From Stenopsyche tienmushanensis (Eukaryota > Arthropoda > Insecta > Trichoptera > Stenopsychidae): a stretch of 64,000 bases of DNA. Below, one piece after another: positions 21,272 through 35,400 of the stretch (within the stretch, counting starts at the first letter, position 1; the number at the start of each line of letters is the position of its first letter). The translations under genes and the position numbers were made by a program. The DNA is taken from contig WACJ01000059.1 in assembly GCA_008973525.1 (NCBI GenBank), positions 620,001 to 684,000 of the forward strand. Reading direction: 5' to 3'. Under the pieces are notes generated by a model. It saw nothing but the letters and a program-made list of their open reading frames with translations, did no database searches and was not told where the DNA came from.

Positions 21272-24200
21272 TTTTATCGATACACATTAATTCTTGAACA
21301 CATGTGGTGCGGCAGTGATCCGAAACCATTAATTATTTGGTGTAATAACATCGAATGCTCGCCCGCGAAGCATGTAACTGAATCTCTAATTATTTTGAGT
21401 AAATTGAGACGTGTTTTATTTGTTATCGGGTTGAAAGGTTTCAATCTTGGGGGTTGAAGGCCTGTTTGCTCGGCAGTCTTCTTGGAATCTCTTTATAAAG
21501 CCATCTAATATATCCGAGAGGCATTGATACGTTAATTAGTTACACTTTCAAAGGAAATATCTATTTACCCGGTCGTGGCTAATATTATATTATATTATAT
21601 AAGTATTTCATCCGAAAGTAGCAAAATGCCTTTCAATATTTAACTAATTAAATGAATAATAAATTCGTACTGAACAAGCAAAAAAAGACACATATAAATC
21701 CATTTAATACATTTAACGATTTAAAAAAATTATATATGAAGCATTTAGGCTTTAATTACACGTTCATAATAAATACAAATTGTATCATACCGTCGAATTA
21801 CTTTCACATTCTATTTATTTTTATGACATGCTTCATGCGATGTAACCAAAATGCAATTGTATATTGACATGCAATCTGTCTGCACTCAAAATTAAAAACC
21901 ATAATTACATCGTACATTTTATGATATCCAAAAATAATGCAGAAATTCAGTATACAAAGGTCAAAGTTGAGGATTATTTATACGATTCTATGCGTGTACA
22001 AAAGCAATTATAGCTCTGAAATGGTATTGTAGTATTTTTTGACACAAATATTAATAGAATTTTTATAGAGCCAGCACTATTTATAACCTGTCCTCTGAAA
22101 AATTGTATCAAAATATAGTAATCATGCACGTTATAATTCGATTTATTATCGAATTATTCGAAATTGATATTATCTGATAATCAAATATATGAAGGACCAT
22201 CTTGGAAATGTCCTGAAATTATGCTTTAATAAATATTAAATTTTCGCCGAAGATGATTTTTTTTTTCTAATTTCCTGCTAATTATTTCTTCTTTTGCGAT
22301 TATATTCATTTAGTGTGAGCTCACTATATGTTGGTCGTAATTTTTAAGGACGATACAAAAGACTGTCTGATTGTTATACGGCGATAAGCAAAAAGCATAG
22401 CGAATTCCCAGAACAATGAACAACAATTAAAAAATCAAACACAATAGGGATTATTTTCGGCGAGGCAAGTTTTCAGATGACGAGAGACTGATACGAGTGA
22501 GATATCAGATGTACGTACTTAAGGGGTATCACAATGACGAAAGGGCTGAAAAGAGGCTTTCGCTCCAGTAATTAATTAGTCTTCTAAACAATGCCTGAGT
22601 GATTTTCTATTCTCACACTTGTTCGCGGGCACATTATTCTGGAATACTTTGGCGCCGGTACTAAAACTAGATGATCTATAGAAATCCAACATGGAACTAT
22701 TATGTGACGGGCGAACAATGGTGGGCTTAAAAGTAAAGCGCCCCATCAGTGTGTACATAATGCGAAGGTTATCCCGGCCTGCCTATGCGATCCCAAATTA
22801 AAACTGGATAAAACTGTACGTATCGAGGATTAAATATTCAGAGTTCAAGTATGATGGAAGATGCGAGCATGATTTATTGAATACCTGGATATAAATTATG
22901 CCGTACAATTGCGTTTGAAGAGTCGGTGAAAAATCGTAAAATTATATGCGGCACGTAAATGTGGGATTTATTACACGAATTGACATTTATTTGAGGCTTC
23001 TCTTCGTATGGCGCAACGACGAACACAAAAAAAGAATTCCATGGACAAACGCGTTGAATTATTTAGATACATAAATTTATTTCATCACACGATACATGCA
23101 TCGGGAAGCATTCATGGCCCTCAAGAAAATGCATGCTCATCCGAGTTGAATCAAATAATTCGACATACGGAATAGGAATTCGATTTGTGAATTTTGCATT
23201 GTAAAAATGCATTAAACAATGAAGAATTTTCGAGAGATAGAATAGGTTCAACCCCTAGAATAATCTAAATTAAATGGATATTCAAAAATGCAAAACATAC
23301 ACATATTATATAGCTTTTTATTTGATTTATAAATCTGCAATACAATAAATAATCGAACAATATTGATAAAGAAATATCATTAGATATTAATGCAGAACTA
23401 AGCATATTGATCTGATCTAAGATCTAACTAAGCATATTCTGATGGATCATAATTTATCCATAATCCTCTTATTGTTTTTGTACATATGTTACATTGCGCG
23501 TATGTAATATGATATTTTATATAAAATTATCAAGTATCATTGCTTTGATATACAAACATCTTAATATGCCATATCCGTTATCGGGCGTAGGCGATCTCCA
23601 TGGGAGATTTTTCCAGGGATAGAGAATTTTTATATATTGGTTTTCCGTTACCGTCCTCATATGGTCAAACTAGGATTCAAATGAGAATATTTAGCTACTA
23701 ATAGTCGTCTCAATATTAATATTTTCAAAATCAAACAGTCAGGATAAGACTAACTACTTCGAGACAATCGAATGAATACTTTCTAGATCTGTATTTGACT
23801 TATGTCTCCGCAATAAGTGACTAATAATTGATCCAATAATGGACTCATATTGTTTTAAATGAAGGAATAGGATAAAATCGAGAACTAGTTTAAGCATAAA
23901 ATCGATCGCCTTTGTACAATTCTAAATAGGAAAATCGAAGGAATAAGTAGGATTGTAAGAAAAAGCCTATTTTTATTGAGGAATTACATCTTGCTACAAA
24001 ATATCTACCAAATCAAATCCAATATTGATTATATTTCGATGATGATTTCGCTAATGAATCACACACAGTTATGGTCACAATTCAATGATCGAAAGCGTTT
24101 CCAAATACGATATGAGCTTTTTTAAATGAGCACAAAAACGTTAACGATTTAAGAAACGCCCGCTTTTTAACATTTCTATACATAGAAAGCTCAAAAATAG

Positions 24201-25010
24201 TTCGCCTGGATACATTTTATCTCGATTTTTTCCTATGGGATTCACCGCAACCCTCCATGGGAGTAATACGATACTAATTGTCGTTATAAAATCTGATCTC
24301 TCTGTCTTTTTTATGTGGCCCATTTGTCTTTGGCGCGATCATAATTTATCTTTCCCGTACATTTACACTAATTTATGGCCGTATAATGTGCACATAATGA
24401 ACTTTTTTCACTGTTTATATACACGGTCCGATTTTAAATCTGAAATTTCGTACGAAAATGTGCCACGCCGAGAAGTGCCTGTAAACATTCCCATAGTTGG
24501 TACGGTTTATTTGTACGGAACGAAACATATGTCTTTGCGTATATGAGGCCGCTTTTATTTATAAACAATCGCCATTTATGTTTTCGTGCTGGGTTTTATG
24601 CCCTTTTAACAGGGCCGAGTATAAATAAGAGGTAATACATTTATAGCATGCTTTATTAGACACGCTACTTAACGACTAATGTATGCGACAACAGCCACTC
24701 CCCCTCGAAGCATTTTTTTATGATTTATTTCAATTTTTTTTAATAATGAAGCGTATCTTATTATAATGGGATGATTCATCTTCAACCCTGTTAATGAGTG
24801 CCCATCAGTATCGATGAGCTTCCGCCCACTGCACTAAAATACAGTAAGCCGCAACCGCCCACTTTCACGGACCGTGAGAGGAACATAAATCATTTTCATA
24901 GTAGGAAAAAATATTATAAGTGACATTAATATCGTTTATTGTAATACCGTAAAATTATGATGATGACTGTTATTAAATTTTCGTAATAAATATTATTTAA
25001 CGATAGTCCC
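21272..25010. other. Intronic sequence with a short dispersed repeat, no gene recognised
   Basis: AT-rich. A (ATTAT)n tract lies at about 21580-21600. 23569-23601 matches 63838-63870 with three differences. 24220-24546 is a mildly GC-richer piece with a 103-residue + frame of no known family. Confidence 0.45.
23569..23601 (+). repeat. Short dispersed repeat, copy 1
   Basis: CCATATCCGTTATCGGGCGT followed by AGGCGATCTCCAT. It matches 63838-63870 at 30 of 33 positions, same strand. Flanks diverge soon after, so this is a fragment of an otherwise unidentified repeat family. Confidence 0.6.
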
Positions 25011-25060
25011 CGTATAACGCGCTTGATAAGTTCTCAGAAAATATGAATTCGTGTTATACG
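25011..25060. other. Hairpin, 11-bp stem with 28-nt loop
   Basis: CGTATAACGCG (25011-25021) and CGTGTTATACG (25050-25060) pair at all positions if one G-U is allowed. No known RNA family was recognised. Confidence 0.45.
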
Positions 25061-28000
25061 AAACATCGACATTGTTTCGAAGTTTTCTTCGTCCTCTCTA
25101 TTAATCATCATTAAGCGAGGGCATTTTCTTATTTTCAAATTATTCTCATTTTCGAAGGCTTCTTCAGCAGCATCTTAAGCTATATACTTTATTTTTTAGT
25201 AATAAATCTCTTATATTCGATTGATTGCTTTTGTCTGAGAGTTCTTTATAAAATGTAAACCAAGCAATTCTGAAGATATCTCGTAAATTGAATGCCTCTT
25301 TCGACAAAAAAACATATATACGTTTCGTTATACTGTTCAAGATAAATATTTTAACAATATCATAGTTTCCATCTGTACTATGGTCTTCTAAAGTTTGAGT
25401 TATCCCAAATGAAATTTTCACCTAATTTACTCCATTAGTCTCTTCTTTCATCAGTGCAAATTCATTAGTTTCGAGATTTACATGGTAAAATACTTCCACT
25501 CCTATAGACTTTCCCATTTATTCTGATTCGATCCACACAAATGTCTAACAACGATGTCTCTAGGCTACCATTTCATAACGTTCGTCCATCCTAGATTCGT
25601 TAATCGACGTTGTATTTACAAAATGAATCTCATATAAACACCAGTCTCATTCACACGAATCAAAGTCGAACACCACAATTTAAACATCCTCAGCAACAAC
25701 AGCATATGCTCAATTTAAAAATCTCCAACGGCGATTGCGTCGTTCATAAATCTCTAAATAAGACGCTACCTACGTCTTCTAGTCTTCTCGACTTCTGGAC
25801 ATGTAATTTAGTGGGTAAAACGTACTTGGACCACCCACCTCCCTAATGTATGACCGTACATTAAGACTAAACGTATCTGGTTACCTTTCCCAGATAAAAA
25901 AAATACATAAGGGCACCATAACATATACAATTCAACAACCCATGCCACAGAGTGACGTTCCACAATAAGCTCCCGGAATATGCAACCGAACGAAATCTCA
26001 AGTGCTAAATTGTCGTTTTACCATATGAAGAAGCTTTTGTTAATAGCAAACATAAATTTAATAAATCATAACGGAGAATCCATTAAGGATACATTATAAA
26101 TCATTTGTTGTAATGCATAAGAAGCCATTGTACCATGATGGACGACGTATCAACAAATATGATTTCCACATGAATAATATATATAAATGTATTCCATATT
26201 TATTGCTATCCATCGATTTTTTCACGTTTTAAAAGCAAATAAATTGATCTTAATGTAAAAAGATAGCAATAACCGGTGTCAATTAAATTTATGCTAGTTA
26301 AATTGCCTATAATCGATTTATAAGGCGTTTGTATTGATAGCCATTCCAAAAATATTACATTATCAATGGTTCAAATTTAAAAATTGTTATTAATTGCGTT
26401 GTGAGATTAATTTCGGCCATGTTATAAATATTATGTAATATTTATGCTATTTTATAAAGTGCTTTTTGTTAGCTACTTTTTGTCGAATGCTTTGGATTTG
26501 GATTGGAATGCTTTGTAAATGATGTTTTATCAAAGCACTCGTCAATGAAGATTAAATTTTTAATCCAGGATCACAGAGGCTTGCGGTCTGTAATTTATTA
26601 TACTGTCTTCATTTCCCGGTATTTTAATCATCCTAAAAAGATTCATAAACAGCGAGGAAAAATATCATAATAAAGCTGCGATACAAAGTCCCGGTAAATA
26701 ATTTTGTTTCGCTGAAGTACCTCCAAAATCTAATCCCAACGGTATAGAGCCAAACTTCCGAAGCTCCCATAAACTTCGCAGCAACTTCATTAGCCTTCTC
26801 TTCCTATTATAGCGACGGCTTTCATCATTCTGAATATTCAATGCATATTTAGCGACACGTCCGGTCTGCAGAGTCCACTGTGTTTTTAACACTTCGCCGC
26901 CCATTACCATAATTACCTCGTCGATTTTTCCTCCCGAACGCATAAATTATTTTTGTCGGATATGTGCACGTTTGTCATTGACTGATTCGATTTGATATGC
27001 TAATACTTTAATAAGCTGTTTAGCATTTGATTGGCTGGGAAATATACGCTTTATCATAATCAAACAAAATAGAAAGTACTCATCAGGCATCGCCACCATC
27101 CGAACTTCTCCACCCTTATCAGTATGCAGATTGAAGCTGCTGAATAATATTACGTGTTTGTGTTTTGATCGTGTTTGCTGAAACCAAATTGGCCGCTTGT
27201 ATTACGCACCGACGCTGTGATGCATGGGGCTGCTTCCTTAACTGTGGGACGCGACGATGGCTCGATGGAAACCAAAAGAGACACCACAGACACTCTGTAA
27301 ACATATTCGTGTTGACGTATATTATTTTCAATTTAAATTCACGATTTTATCATCATTTAGCTGCGAAATGTTTGCATAAATAATTGTCGGTGTGGCCGAA
27401 GCAAATTAATTAAAAAAAAAACATTTGGAATTGAATAAGTCTGATGATCTAGCCTTACCCAAAATGAAGAATTTATCCAGAAACGAACGCCTGAATTCAG
27501 CGAAATCCATATTTATCAACCAATTTTTTCAATCATGGATATTTTATTTCGGAAATATTAAGGAAACATCTTACCACATTTCCTGTAATAGTTGTCGTCG
27601 TGGAATACACCTACGTAGTCTATATTTTATAGACGTACATTACATGAAAATTATGGTGACACATTGTCCATATACTATGTGCAACACATCAATATACTCA
27701 TTCATGTTTATATCTAACTTCTAACAGATTGTGTTTAAACGATCTACAAAAATGTCTTGACTAAATATGAATGCAAACAAATAAAGTATACCTTAGTTTC
27801 CCAAGACATTTAGGCTTTCTATAAAAACCACGACTTGTGTGCTTGGGCAAGCTCCCCCCTAACTCCCCAAAAAAACCAGACAAAAGACTTTAGCAGCTTA
27901 AATATAAGATGTACCCATAAAGATTTTCGTTTTTTAAATGAAATATTTGCAGCAACGACAAAGTCTATACCAAATCCTACTTCATTTAGTAATTCTGCCT

Positions 28001-31000
28001 TGCATAAATGGGCTTCATGGATGATTTTTAGGCCGAGGATACAATTAATTCGCTTAAAAAAGGATTCTTTGTGTCCGATTGGACAGGACTATATAAGACA
28101 GTTCCAAATTCCGATGAATGATATCGTCGATCGCTTTTTAGGAGCATCTGTAGGAAACGCTTCGTTGAGCTCCGTCGCTGTAACGAATGATCCTCCTTGA
28201 CGACGCTTCTTCACCACTCTCATTGTCTATGAGGAATCCTACATCCTTTGTGTTAACGAAGAGCACAATGACTACTAGACGCTCCCATTGTGGGACATTA
28301 TCTCCTGTGTGTGCACTATGAAATGGGTTTCCATTAGTCAAGCTTTGTGAGCTAAATATTCCCATTCCCCTTTTTACGCACGTATAAAAAAGGCGATTCC
28401 ATCTTCGATCTTTTGAGCGCAGATGTCTTCTTTATGTCGTTAGAGTCAAATGCTGTTGGAAGAATATTTCTTTTTATATAGCGCGTAATGCGATAGAAGA
28501 ATAGCAATAAATTTTCAATGTACAGAAGTCATTTGTAAGCGGTTGCCTGAATTGCTTTTGAATTGCGCCACTTTAAAAAATCGACCTGGCACATATTCAT
28601 TGTGCCCGGAATGGATTTTCTGAAATATTTACTGATCATAAAAAGGAAATTACTTGACATCCATGTCGTTATTAGCAGCCCCATTTCTTCATCCCCTGCA
28701 AAAATTACACACTGGAGTTTGATATATTTTTTTTAATGTTTCGCACATTTGAATTCAATGATAGGACGACGTCGATCACGCATGTATTGTATATGAACAG
28801 AGCATTCAATTTGGTTTTAATTAATACATGACATCGAGAGAAAATCGCAGTTGATAAAACCGAAAATATCAAAACAATTTGAACAAACAACCGAATAATG
28901 GGGCTTCATAATCAAATTGATGGTGATTGAATTCCATGCATCTGTTATTTCTCGATAGCCTTTCAAATCCCATCATTAATCGTATTGAAAATTTGCATAC
29001 CATCGTATGCCATTATGAACTATTATTCTGCATCGAAACGTTTCATCAGTGGTTTTAATCTTTTTTTTTATTTGTTTCAGGTAAAAATTCATTGCGTCGA
29101 TTTGGGACCACTCAAAATGGATAGGATATAAAATTGAGGTATTTATGTCGATAAGTTTGTCTTCGGGGAGATGATGGATCGCCATGTCATCTTCGCCTTA
29201 AAAATACTTTGTATGTACAATACGGTTTGACGGTGACGAATTGCGGCTATTGATGGGTTTTCCATTTTTTCAAGTTGTTTTTTTTTATAAATATATTCCA
29301 TAACATATATCAAAAATTAGCAACGTAAATCTATAGCTGCCATTTAACGAATTGCTATAATATGTGAAAATTCAGGTAAATTAGCCAATATAAAATGTCA
29401 AGCAAATTTTAGTACCTTTTAGCTAAATTTTACTGTTAAATATATGTCAAAAAATTATTTGAAAGGACAAGTCTTTTTTTAAAAAAAAGGTTAATATCTG
29501 CATTGAAATTGGATTGAAACTTTCATATATAACAACCATTAGCACACCGCTGCATGACTATGGTTTATTATAAATATAATTTCCATCAAAAAACATTATG
29601 ACTACTTTCTAATAACAGCTATAAGTCTTCTGCCAACATTTTAATGCGACTTAATCTTTTTTAAACTAGATAAATTCATATTTAATGATATTTAACATTT
29701 AGAAAATTAGTTTTATAAAAAGCGTATGAATCTCATCATTTTTAGTTTAATTGATACACAACCAAACCAAAACTGTACACAATAATATTTGGGTTTTTTT
29801 GATAGATTCAAAGGATATTTTAAGATCATCAATCATTAAAACCGATTGATTATTTTGTTTGATAAGTAAAGCACTATTTGGCTTATTTGACAAGGTCTGC
29901 TACTGCGAAGAATTTGGACTAAAAGTGTTCATATGCTTGCCGTCGAAATTACTTCCTATAATTGCATCCACGTGTTGGTAATAAAGTGGGAACTTCAAGA
30001 CGAAAGTGCACTCCTTGATGCAAAAGATTGGATCTAAAGGATGTCGGGGAAGCATCAAAGGCACGTTTCCCGTTAATAACGATCTTCTCAAAATGTTCAC
30101 CATCTGTTTCGTTTAAAAACTGTTCCACATATCCGATAATTTCACCGCACGTCAGTACAGGAAGAAAAAAATGACATACTCTCCCCGAAAGTCGAGGATA
30201 GCTTGATTGCTCATCAGCTCATGGCGAAGCATTTTAAAAGACCGTAATCCTATATTGGGTGTAAAATTTAGACATGTGAAATTAACTGAAGTTCACGCAC
30301 TTAGCGTTGCCCCGGATGATTAATTATCCAACATAAATATGGAGGATGACTACCTTGGGGGACGTTCTTTAATTTATTGGAGTAGTTTTGGAGCTTCCAA
30401 CTTTCTTCTATAATTCATACCGAACGGTAAAAGACGCTTTTTATGCCTGCATTCCGCTTCACAAGCAAAAAAAATCGATACTTTACTGCACATAACATGA
30501 AAAAAATAATATTCCTTGCCAAAATCGTTATATTTGCAATTCAATATATCCGCTCCGTTGCCTCGTACGAGGAAACTTCATTTATCAAAATATAATATTT
30601 ACTCATCCATAGGAAATGGTTCTAAAAAGCATTCTTTATGTACGAAGAATAAAATTATGCAAGAGTAAGACTGATGATAACATTAATGTAGGAAAATACA
30701 AGGCTGCCATCAAACTAGGTCAATGGAGTGGGTAAAACATATAAATGTAGGAGAAAGGAGGAACAAGAATTTAAAAGCCCACAGAAGAAAGCCTTCAATG
30801 CAGCCTTCTCACCCCAAATAATTCCATAGAAATCGCTTTATTAAGATTTATATAAATTTAACCAATCTTTCGTATGCTAAAAATACCCACTCAAAGCATA
30901 GTGAATTTACGTAAAATTTTGCTTGCGCATTATATCATATCCAAAATTAAGAATTTATTTATACCAAATTATTATTTAATAAATGTCGCGCAATCAAAAT

Positions 31001-31675
31001 CACTTAAATATGATGTGAAGCTTATATAGAATCATCTGATAGGGTTTAGAATGTAAGAGTCGCGTAAAAACCAAAAGTTGATATTCTGAGAAGCTCAATA
31101 AGAATCGCATTTGAATCTTTGTTGCGAAAATATTCAAATCAATGTAGGCATAAATAGATTTCAATCGATCATTTTGATGTAAATATAGCCGGTTTTACTG
31201 CTCCTGAAATTTAAAATTCAATAGTCAAAGATAAGTCATCTGAATCAGAAAGCCCATCCAATGAAATTTGGATATGTCAATTAAAAAAAGTCCTACAAAC
31301 ACTAATAAATCTCAAGATAGACTGATGAATATCAGGAGCATATAATAAATCTCAATGCGTATTCATGATGATTTCCATAATATACATTTTGAAGGCATTT
31401 CTCATCGCTCCAAATAATGAGTCTTGCAATTTTACCAATTATAAATTTCTTGGAATATAAATATGAATAAGACTTACAGTCAAGAATATCGCATGATGAG
31501 AATGCCAAACGATTAGGTGACGTCTATCTTTAAAATACACTGAGACATTGTTTTATAATTCAAGAGAAATATGCTTCTAAGATATTATTGAATTATAAGC
31601 CAAATATTTGGACTTTATTATGATAATTTAAATATTTGCAAGGATATATATTGATGTTCTTGGAGACATAATATG
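25061..31675. other. Intronic sequence, no gene recognised
   Basis: AT-rich with short frames. Moderately GC-rich pieces lie at about 26680-26950, 27120-27310 and 28060-28350. The longest frame (27835-28200 +, 121 residues) has no recognisable family, and its codon pattern looks like random AT-rich DNA. Confidence 0.45.
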
Positions 31676-31683
31676 ATCAGAAT
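31676..31683. repeat. 8-bp target-site duplication ATCAGAAT, left
   Basis: Identical to 32459-32466; it flanks the TAGGGGTCCC terminal repeat. Confidence 0.9.
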
Positions 31684-32458
31684 TAGGGGTCCCAAATATT
31701 CGTAAAATCAATTATTCGAATATCGAATGTGAAATTGGTAAAATATTCGAATATTCGAATATTTTATATATGTAGACGAGGGTGATTCAAATATAACCCG
31801 GAATTTTTCATTAGTGTTATTATATAAAAATATAAATGGAGCATGTTATTTTTCTATAAAGTTCCCTTTATTAGAAATAAATTTATTCCCTCAGGAAGGA
31901 AGGTTCTTGATCCCATCACACAAAGAGGGCGAGAAGTATCATCTTCTGTTGCGCAACGCGTTTTCTCATAGACAAAGGCTAGAAATCAAGTGAAATTTTG
32001 ATGTTTTTGATTTCAACGAAATCAAAAGGATCAGAATTTTATTTACTTTTCAACAATACATATTTTTTAAAAAAAGTGCATTGAACGTTCTACTTTTAAG
32101 CTTGGCCGTAATTTCATTTTTATTGAGCCTGCTGTTGAAAAAACCCTCTCAGTTGTCATTGAGTTTGGTTTTATCGACAGTATCTAAAATATCACCCTTT
32201 TTTTGGCATGATCGATATTTTTGAATAGTTTTTTAATAAACTTTACACAAATTCAATAAAATAATTTCAATAAACTTGGCACTTTTTTGCATTTCTTTGT
32301 TGCTATTTCGATTGGCAGAAGAACATCGAGCAATTTTCTTAAAAAATATATAACGAATAATATTCGATTAATTTTACAAATATTCGAATATACGAATATT
32401 GGAAAACGGGCAAATATATTCGAATATCGAATATTCGAATATTCGATTGGGACCCCTA
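31684..32458. mobile_element. Non-autonomous hAT-type DNA transposon, family A
   Basis: 775 bp. It begins TAGGGGTCCCAA and ends TTGGGACCCCTA, a perfect 12-bp terminal inverted repeat, with an exact 8-bp duplication ATCAGAAT on both sides. The 8-bp duplication and the TAGGG-type end are hallmarks of hAT. Just inside each end lie clusters of the palindrome ATTCGAATATTCGAAT, which may be subterminal transposase binding sites. The interior has a short transposase remnant on the minus strand, so it is a deleted derivative of an autonomous hAT rather than an unrelated MITE. Confidence 0.92.
32067..32177 (-). pseudogene. hAT transposase C-terminal remnant (family A)
   Basis: The minus strand reads ...TTERVFSTAGSIKMKLRPSL... 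and stops at 32069-32067. ERVFS-x-AG followed by a basic R-x-SL stretch is the conserved hAT C-terminal dimerisation motif. Only about 35 codons remain, upstream sequence is interrupted, and the block after it is degenerate. Confidence 0.82.
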
Positions 32459-32466
32459 ATCAGAAT
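32459..32466. repeat. 8-bp target-site duplication ATCAGAAT, right
   Basis: Matches 31676-31683 exactly. Confidence 0.9.
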
Positions 32467-35400
32467 GCTCTCATTCCTTGATAAACTGTACTCCAGCATG
32501 GAAGACTCTTCCATATTATAGTTATTCGATATTCGATATATATTTTAAAAACTAATTAGTTTGCAAAGTTGCCGTTTAACACTGTAAGATCCGATTGCAC
32601 CAATTAATGATATTTAAAAATCCTTTATTTACAAGATTTACTCAAATTGTTGGACTAAAAACAACAATCTCAGACTGTCCAGATGCTCAATCAAAATCGA
32701 AAATAATCTTTATTTGAATCTATATCTATTCGCTCAATGCATGCGTATATGTTATATAATAACAGTAAATTGCATATTATGAACAAAATCGTTTAAAATG
32801 TTTAATTTTAACATAAGCTTTTAGGGCACCCTTCGCATGATGACTGCATCCAATACATCATCCCATATGTCTTCTCTTAATTTGATATTAAACATGAGCG
32901 AATCCTAACAATCTGGCATAGACTAAGTGATTCATCATTTAAGGACATGTCGGTCCTTACGGAGCTGCACTGATTTAACAACATCATTACGGCCACGAAG
33001 CAGACACCATAAGAACTCATGGCTCAGGGCATGCAACACATGCTGCAGCACATGTGCACACTAGCATGCACAAACGTAACACATTCTGTTCAAACATGAA
33101 TGCCCACAATACGGGGTTAGTTTGCCATTCTCTGAAAGTCTCGGCTATTTGCTCAAAGTGATGTAATGAACTGAATACGGTCGTGCGTATGCAAACATGC
33201 TCCGTAATTCACTGTTAACAATGGCTCTTGGTTTGCCAATTGAATATTATACTGCTAATGGGACGTAAAAGAACTGGTCCTGCACCGAGGTAACAAATAT
33301 GCTTTGTGCTCCAAAATTACAATGGCGATTTGTATTGTGTGCCTTAATAATTAAAATGTTTACAGGGAGTTGGAATAACGTGACAGATGTCCAGGGACCC
33401 AATATATGATACAGTATCAAATGCAGGACGAAGCATCTTAAACCTGCACTAACATTTATCACTATCCCTGAAACGCCATGTCCATCCCTCTTATTTTTAC
33501 AATTTAATTCATCCATCTAATTACCGATCATTCTTATTTCATCGAACGCTGAAAATTAAATTGACACAAAAATAAATATTTCCGGCTCGCGCTTTATGAC
33601 ATTGGACCGCAATGGGTTAATTTTAATATATTTTTAAAATCAATCGACCTTTTGATAACCACCGTCTTTTTACATCGCATTACACAACTATTGCGCAAAA
33701 TACGACATCACTTTGCGGTACAAGAGAGTCCATTCTCGATTTCATTTATGAAATTGTGTCTTCTCGTGCGTGTGAGTGTTTTCTCGTGTTCTTTGGTCGA
33801 ATCTCGCAGCCAACGTATATAAATATAAATTGTCATAGCCAGTTTCCTGTTGGTAGACGTTTATGGTCACTTAAGAAAATTGGGTATCTCCCGTGATGGT
33901 GCCGCGTTTATGGGAACCATGCTCGAAACATGTACGAAGTGATTTTCATAAAGTGACATTTTTAATATGCCAATATTTTAATTGACTCCAAGGACGACAG
34001 AGGGTCAAATCCTGGGCCCTTCGGAAGCGTTAGATCTATTCAAAAGAATCCTTGCCGGAAATTATTTTTTTCCATGCCTTTTTCGTATCTGAATTTAAAA
34101 GGCGACACGCTCCATACCTGAGAAGCTTTCCGATAATGGAATCGATTCTTATTGAAAATATTGAACGAAGGTCCAAATTCATATCAAACCTTTGGCTCTC
34201 TTATCTAACACAATATTTATTTTGAACGCCTATTTATTTCAATGATGCCTAATCTTAATACACTGTAATATTTGGATAGTAAATCTATTTATTCTAGTTG
34301 AATTTGAACGAACCACATCTGATATTTCGAATATGTCTAATACATATGTGATATACATATTTTTCAACATTATAATGCTTCCTAAGCATATCATAATCAC
34401 AAATAATCCTATTATTACTCAAAAATTCAAAGAAAAATACATAATATGTTTTTGTATATTTATGACCAAAGAACCAATTTAATTAACGAAAGTGTTAACT
34501 TGTGGATAAAGTCACAGATTTAAAAGTATTAATAATATTGCTACTTGCTTTATAAATCCTTGTATTCCAATATTCCAACAATCTCATCCTAGTTTTGTAT
34601 CATATGATAAAAATAACAATAAGCTAAGTCTATTTGAACGAAAATATTCTAAAAGCTCATTTTTAACCTCATCGTTTGTGTCGTAATTTTTCCCATCCAA
34701 ATAATGCTAGATCTAAAAAGTCAAGCCGGGCTTAGGGATCGGTTTTGCTACTTGACCCTTCGATATTCATTGATTTTTGCGTCCATAAATAGATTAAAGA
34801 ACTTATTTCTCATCTCCAGTTATTAAAATCGCTTAAAAACGACGTTTCGAATTCCATTTTCCAGTCATCCAGGTTCTCTTCGCTTAACTCGTGCGGCACC
34901 CATTTTCTTTGTCTCCACACCTTTCTGATTTTTTCCAGATTTCTTTGAACCCTCGACCATGAGTATTCAAGATTGGCCGATATTTTTTCAATAGTTGCTG
35001 TTGGATTACTTTCGATTTCAGCAGTCAGTTATTTATTTTAAAACAGATTGCATTCAATTAAATATGTTTGTATACTCAGCATATGTTACCACCCTTAATG
35101 TTTCATACATCCTGCGCATATTTATCATCGGGGAAGATTTCTTTGGAGCTTTTTTTTTCATAAATTCATCTTTATAAATCATGATTTAAACATCATTTCG
35201 ATGAATATTGACACATAAATTGGAATCAATTCCGCGCATAGGATCAATTTTAATTTCATCTTGACACGTCAGCCCCCCCGAAATTACGTTTGTCACAAAA
35301 ATATATCAAGCAGATTAAGCATCAATGGCCGAGTCGTTCGGCTCTGATTTAACGTCGATGCTCTGATGAATTGACGACACGATCCGAGGGGTCAGTTTGC

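Noticed and set aside
27835..28200. 121-residue + strand frame
   Set aside because: No domain; overlapped by a minus-strand frame at its 3' end; composition typical of non-coding AT-rich DNA.
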